DNA of 64,000 bases. Origin: Anaerostipes hadrus ATCC 29173 = JCM 17467 (GTDB lineage: Bacteria; Bacillota; Clostridia; Lachnospirales; Lachnospiraceae). Shown piece by piece: positions 61,128 to 64,000 of the stretch. The position numbers and the translations under genes are program-made. Where the stretch lies: the NCBI RefSeq assembly GCF_030296915.1, contig NZ_AP028031.1:263001-327000 (forward strand), written 5' to 3'. The notes under the pieces are model-generated. The model was not told the DNA's origin. It worked only from the letters and a program-made list of their open reading frames with translations, and made no database searches. Numbering within the stretch: the first letter of the stretch is position 1; each line of letters opens with the position of its first letter.

Positions 61128-62849
61128 TTACATCATATGATAGTATTTAGCATAAAGACCGCCAGAGGCAATTAGTTCTTCATGTGTTCCTCGTTCTTTG
61201 ATCGTTTGTCCATCGATAACAAGAATTTCATCTGCATTCTGGATCGTTGATAAACGATGGGCGATCGTGATCGTTGTTCGATTTTCAGACAAGGCGTCCA
61301 GACTCTTCTGGATATGCTGCTCGCTTTCATTATCTAATGCGCTGGTAGCTTCATCTAAGATTAAGATTGGCGGGTTCTTTAAGAAGACTCTTGCAATAGA
61401 GATTCTTTGCTTCTGACCACCGGATAATCTTGTACCACGTTCTCCAACGAAAGTATCATAGCCATTAGGTAATGTCATAATAAAATCGTGGATATTGGCT
61501 TTCTTAGCAGCTTCGACAATTTCATCAAAGGTTGCATCAGGGTTTCCGTAAGCAATATTTTCTTTGACACTGCCGCCAAATAGATAAACATCCTGTTGAA
61601 CAATACCGATGGAGCTTCTAAGACTCTCTAATTTTATATCCTTGATATTCTGACCACCGATCGTAATCAAACCATCTGTAATATCATAAAATCGAGGCAG
61701 CAGAGAACAGATCGTTGTTTTCCCACCACCGGAAGGTCCAACGAGTGCAATGGATTTTCCTGATTTGATCGTGAAATCAATGTGATTTAATACAATCTCA
61801 TTATCCTCGTAACTAAATGAGACATCATGATAACAGATATCCCCATCAGGATGTTTCATATTAACGGCATCAACAGAATCTGTGATCTCAGATTCAATAT
61901 CAATAACAGACTGATAACGGATAAAACCAGACATACCTTTCTGGATCATTTCTGTTAATTCTACAAGAATCTGAATCGGGCTGATAAAGATTCCAATATA
62001 CAATGCATACATAGCAAGGTCAGCAGCACTCATCTGGCCAAGAGCGATAAAATAACCACCAGCAAGTAAAGTGACAAGATACATCATTCCTTGGAAAAAT
62101 GTATTTCCACTCTGAAAACTTCCCATAGCACGATAATTATCACGCTTGGAATCTAAAAATGCCTCATTTCCAACACGAAATTTCTCACGTTCAATATCTT
62201 CATTTGCAAAAGACTGCACAATACGGATTCCAGCAAGGGAGTCTTGCAAAGAAGCATTGACATCACCAATCTTCCTGCGGTTATCAAGGAAGGTAGCCTG
62301 CATCTTACGGTTTTGCTTTGCACTGAAGAAGATCATCAGTAAAACGATCGCAAGAAGAATAATCGCTAATTTCCACTGAATGATAAACAGGAAAATAAAA
62401 GATCCAACGATCTTTACAAGAGAGATAAATAAATTCTCAGGGCCGTGATGGGCAGCTTCGGAAATATCAAACAGATCAGAAACAAGACGGCTCATCATTT
62501 GTCCGGTGTTATGCTGATCATAATAGGAAAAAGAAAGATTTTCATAATGGTCAAACAGTTTACGGCGCATATCACGTTCCATCTGAGCTCCCATGATATG
62601 TCCCTGACAGCTGACATAATATTTACAGAATGCCTGAAAAATATAGCAGATAAATAAAATTCCCCCGATGATCGGAAGAGTCTTAAGGATCATAGAAGCA
62701 TCCTTAAGAAATAAAGTCTTTGTAAGTGAACGAAGGATCTGTGGATAAGCAAGATCAACCAGACTGATAAATGCTGCACAGATCAGATCAAAAATGAAGA
62801 CTTTTTTGTAGGGTTTATAATATTGGATGAATTTTTGAAAAGTACTCAT
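61128..62849 (-). CDS. ABC transporter, fused permease and ATP-binding protein (exporter type)
   Basis: A 573-aa half-transporter of the MsbA/BmrA type. Six membrane helices lie in the first 310 residues (ABC_membrane domain). The nucleotide-binding domain has Walker A GPSGGGKTT near residue 370, signature LSGGQKQR near 480, Walker B ILILDEATSALD and the switch His in TIAHRLST. It works as a homodimer or heterodimer; no second half-transporter is adjacent, so a homodimer is likely. The ATG at 62849 has AAAGGAG. The gene is flanked by two copies of a 150-bp repeat. Substrate unknown (lipid, peptide or drug). Confidence 0.93.
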   Translation of the reverse strand: MSTFQKFIQYYKPYKKVFIFDLICAAFISLVDLAYPQILRSLTKTLFLKDASMILKTLPIIGGILFICYIFQAFCKYYVSCQGHIMGAQMERDMRRKLFDHYENLSFSYYDQHNTGQMMSRLVSDLFDISEAAHHGPENLFISLVKIVGSFIFLFIIQWKLAIILLAIVLLMIFFSAKQNRKMQATFLDNRRKIGDVNASLQDSLAGIRIVQSFANEDIEREKFRVGNEAFLDSKRDNYRAMGSFQSGNTFFQGMMYLVTLLAGGYFIALGQMSAADLAMYALYIGIFISPIQILVELTEMIQKGMSGFIRYQSVIDIESEITDSVDAVNMKHPDGDICYHDVSFSYEDNEIVLNHIDFTIKSGKSIALVGPSGGGKTTICSLLPRFYDITDGLITIGGQNIKDIKLESLRSSIGIVQQDVYLFGGSVKENIAYGNPDATFDEIVEAAKKANIHDFIMTLPNGYDTFVGERGTRLSGGQKQRISIARVFLKNPPILILDEATSALDNESEQHIQKSLDALSENRTTITIAHRLSTIQNADEILVIDGQTIKERGTHEELIASGGLYAKYYHMM

Positions 62850-62879
62850 TGGTGATAACTCCTTTAAAGAAAAATTTGA

Positions 62880-62889
62880 TTGTATACAA
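62880..62889. promoter_or_regulatory. Palindrome upstream of the ABC exporter
   Basis: Perfect 10-bp palindrome TTGTATACAA, 31 bp upstream of the ABC start codon and downstream of the copy 2 terminator. Possible operator; weak on its own. Confidence 0.35.
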
Positions 62890-62926
62890 ACAACCAGAGA
62901 CTATCATACACTAATTTTTGAAAAAT

Positions 62927-63000
62927 AAAAAGACCGCTCAATAAAATGAGCGGTTACTTTTCTGAAAAGAGAGGATTAAAAAATATATATGAAAAACTAT
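62927..63000 (-). ncRNA. Putative small RNA, copy 2
   Basis: Minus-strand transcript of about 75 nt from the promoter at 63034-63007 to the terminator CCGCTCA-TTTTAT-TGAGCGG plus TCTTTTTATTTTTC. The terminator stem differs from copy 1 by paired changes that keep the helix. It could also act as an attenuated leader of the ABC gene 80 bp downstream. Confidence 0.5.
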
Positions 63001-63006
63001 GTCTTA

Positions 63007-63034
63007 AGTATACCAAAATCCTCGAAGCATTCAA
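63007..63034 (-). promoter_or_regulatory. Promoter of putative small RNA copy 2
   Basis: -35 TTGAAT (63034-63029), 16-bp spacer, -10 TATACT (63012-63007), as in copy 1. Confidence 0.55.
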
Positions 63035-63105
63035 TATACAAAGTATGAACAATTCTAAAGAAAGTATAAACAGTTCTAAAGAAATTGAATATATTCAAAC
63101 AAAAC

Positions 63106-63134
63106 TTGTTTAAATGAAGTATAAATGATAAAAT
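63106..63134 (+). promoter_or_regulatory. Promoter of the hipB-hipA-like operon
   Basis: -35 TTGTTT (63106-63111), 17-bp spacer, -10 TAAAAT (63129-63134). The -10 overlaps the first operator. Confidence 0.6.
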
Positions 63135-63196
63135 AATAATAGATAAAATATTATCTATTATTATTAAAAATATGAGATTTTGGATAAAATATTATC
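63132..63196. promoter_or_regulatory. Duplicated operator of the HipB-like regulator
   Basis: A perfect 15-bp inverted repeat AATAATAATAGATAA / TTATCTATTATTATT (63132-63146 and 63151-63165) has the core GATAAAATATTATC at 63142-63155. The same 14-bp core recurs at 63183-63196, 41 bp on, about four helical turns away. Typical layout for cooperative HipB autorepression. Confidence 0.75.
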
Positions 63197-63216
63197 TATA
63201 AAATGAGGAGAAATAA

Positions 63217-63495
63217 ATGGAACAATTAGTATGGGAAACAGCAGAAGAATTAGATCAGAAACTTGCACAAAGAGTACGAAAGATCAGAAAACGGCGTTCT
63301 ATTTCTCAGATGAAATTAGCTTCTATGAGTGGTGTAAGTTATGGTTCGATCAAAAGGTTTGAGACAACAGGACAGATTTCATTAATTTCATTAACTAAGA
63401 TAGCAATGGCATTAGATATTGCAGATGAACTTCGAAATATTTTTACACAAGTGCCATATCGGAATATTCAGGAGGTTATCAATGAGCGAAACTAA
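63217..63495 (+). CDS. HipB-like XRE antitoxin/regulator
   Basis: A 92-aa XRE protein with the HTH at about residues 22-75 (VRKIRKRRSISQMKLASMSGVSYGSIKRFETTGQ). It lies directly upstream of a HipA-like gene with a 14-base overlap, the standard hipBA order. HipB binds paired operators through its HTH and neutralises the HipA kinase. Duplicated palindromes sit in its own promoter. RBS GAGGAGAAATAA before the ATG at 63217. Confidence 0.88.
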   Translation: MEQLVWETAEELDQKLAQRVRKIRKRRSISQMKLASMSGVSYGSIKRFETTGQISLISLTKIAMALDIADELRNIFTQVPYRNIQEVINERN

Positions 63496-64000
63496 AACGT
63501 TACAAGTTATGTATGATGAAAAGCTTGTGGGAACACTGGCTATGGCATCAGGGCATAAAGTTGCATTCCAGTATAGTGAGGAATGGTTAGAAGATGGTTT
63601 TTCAATCAGCCCATTTTCATTACCTTTAAAAAATCAAGTGTTTGTTCCGCAAAAGGATTATTTTGATGGCCTTTTCGGAGTATTTGCGGACAGTTTGCCA
63701 GATAACTGGGGAAGATTATTATTGAATCGATTATTGCGTGTACATAAACAGAATCCAGATAGATTAACTGTTTTGGACCGCTTAGAGATTGTTGGAAAGT
63801 CAGGAATGGGAGCAATTACCTATCATCCTGAGCGGACATTGGAACAAACAAATGGAAATACAAACCTGGATGAACTGGCAGAACAATGTCAGAAAATTCT
63901 CAATACAGAATATTCAGATAAACTAGATGAATTATATCGCCTTGGAGGAACCAGTGGTGGTGCAAGACCGAAGATCATGACGACAATCGATGAGGAAGAA
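63482..64000 (+). CDS. HipA-like kinase toxin, N-terminal part (3' end outside window)
   Basis: The frame from the ATG at 63482 is open to the end of the window (173 codons). The N-terminal HipA_N domain is recognisable (YDEKLVGTLAMASGHKVAFQYSEEWL, PFSLPLKNQVFVPQKDYFDGLFGVFADSLPDNWGRLLLNRLL, LDRLEIVGKSGMGAITYHPE), and the ATP-loop region begins LGGTSGGARPKIM. HipA proteins phosphorylate a target (GltX in E. coli) and induce growth arrest. The kinase catalytic Asp lies beyond the window, so activity cannot be judged. Overlaps the hipB-like gene by 14 bases. Confidence 0.88.
   Translation, partial: MSETKTLQVMYDEKLVGTLAMASGHKVAFQYSEEWLEDGFSISPFSLPLKNQVFVPQKDYFDGLFGVFADSLPDNWGRLLLNRLLRVHKQNPDRLTVLDRLEIVGKSGMGAITYHPERTLEQTNGNTNLDELAEQCQKILNTEYSDKLDELYRLGGTSGGARPKIMTTIDEEE

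Larger units (their letters stand above)
62927..63080. repeat. Direct repeat copy 2 (upstream of the ABC exporter)
   Basis: Second copy of the element at 60942-61092. The conserved blocks are in the same order and orientation, with a longer hairpin loop (CCGCTCA-ATAAAA-TGAGCGG on the plus strand). The two copies bracket the ABC exporter gene exactly. Confidence 0.9.

Noticed and set aside
1..64000. CRISPR arrays, rRNA genes, prophage
   Set aside because: No regularly spaced repeats, no rRNA sequence and no phage structural genes were seen on reading the window.

Overview
The window looks like chromosome of a low-GC, Gram-positive gut anaerobe of the Lachnospiraceae. An Anaerostipes-like organism is my best guess, from gene order and codon style rather than from a search. 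Supporting signs are strong AGGAGG ribosome-binding sites, lipoprotein signal peptides, a T-box leader, the uvrC-hprK-glk-murB-rapZ-whiA-crh order, and many two-component and c-di-GMP elements.

Layout. 1-5.8 kb: DNA repair, carbon-catabolite control and cell-wall genes on the plus strand (uvrC end, hprK, ROK glucokinase, murB, rapZ, whiA, a Crh-like HPr) and tRNA-Thr. 5.9-10 kb, minus strand: a secreted FN3/M15 peptidase, pgi and a secreted protein of unknown function. 10.2-15.5 kb: an NSS transporter, a foldback inverted repeat of about 290 bp, cstA behind a T-box leader, and murF. 15.6-31.9 kb: a conserved plus-strand housekeeping block (dnaE, pfkA, ktrB/ktrA, rRNA/tRNA methyltransferase, NfeD, SPFH protein, SGNH hydrolase, argF, birA, coaX, dusB, greA, lysS).

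32-43 kb is accessory. It holds a diguanylate cyclase, a cupin/HxlR pair, a MarR plus two radical-SAM protein unit (the 'radical SAM mobile pair' arrangement), a broken DUF3991/toprim gene followed by the 3' end of a group II intron, a cassette of small membrane and helical proteins, an XRE regulator, hcp with a divergent Crp/Fnr regulator, and an IS607-type element with a truncated TnpA but an intact TnpB.

43-54.1 kb: a MATE exporter, an AGCS symporter, then a c-di-GMP-I riboswitch with its own terminator ahead of a four-gene operon: lipoprotein solute-binding protein, hybrid histidine kinase, solute-binding/5'-nucleotidase-C fusion lipoprotein, second hybrid kinase. 54.2-59.7 kb: patatin-like hydrolase, an unknown helical protein, a VanR/VanS-like pair and a CBS/DRTGG Mn-dependent pyrophosphatase. 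59.7-64 kb: an Rpn nuclease, an ABC exporter flanked by two near-identical repeats of about 150 bp that each look like a small RNA gene (promoter, short transcript, terminator with compensatory changes), and a hipBA-type module with duplicated operators that runs off the window.

The most notable items are the riboswitch-controlled sensor operon, the duplicated small-RNA-like repeats around the ABC exporter, the radical SAM pair, and the foldback repeat between the NSS transporter and cstA.
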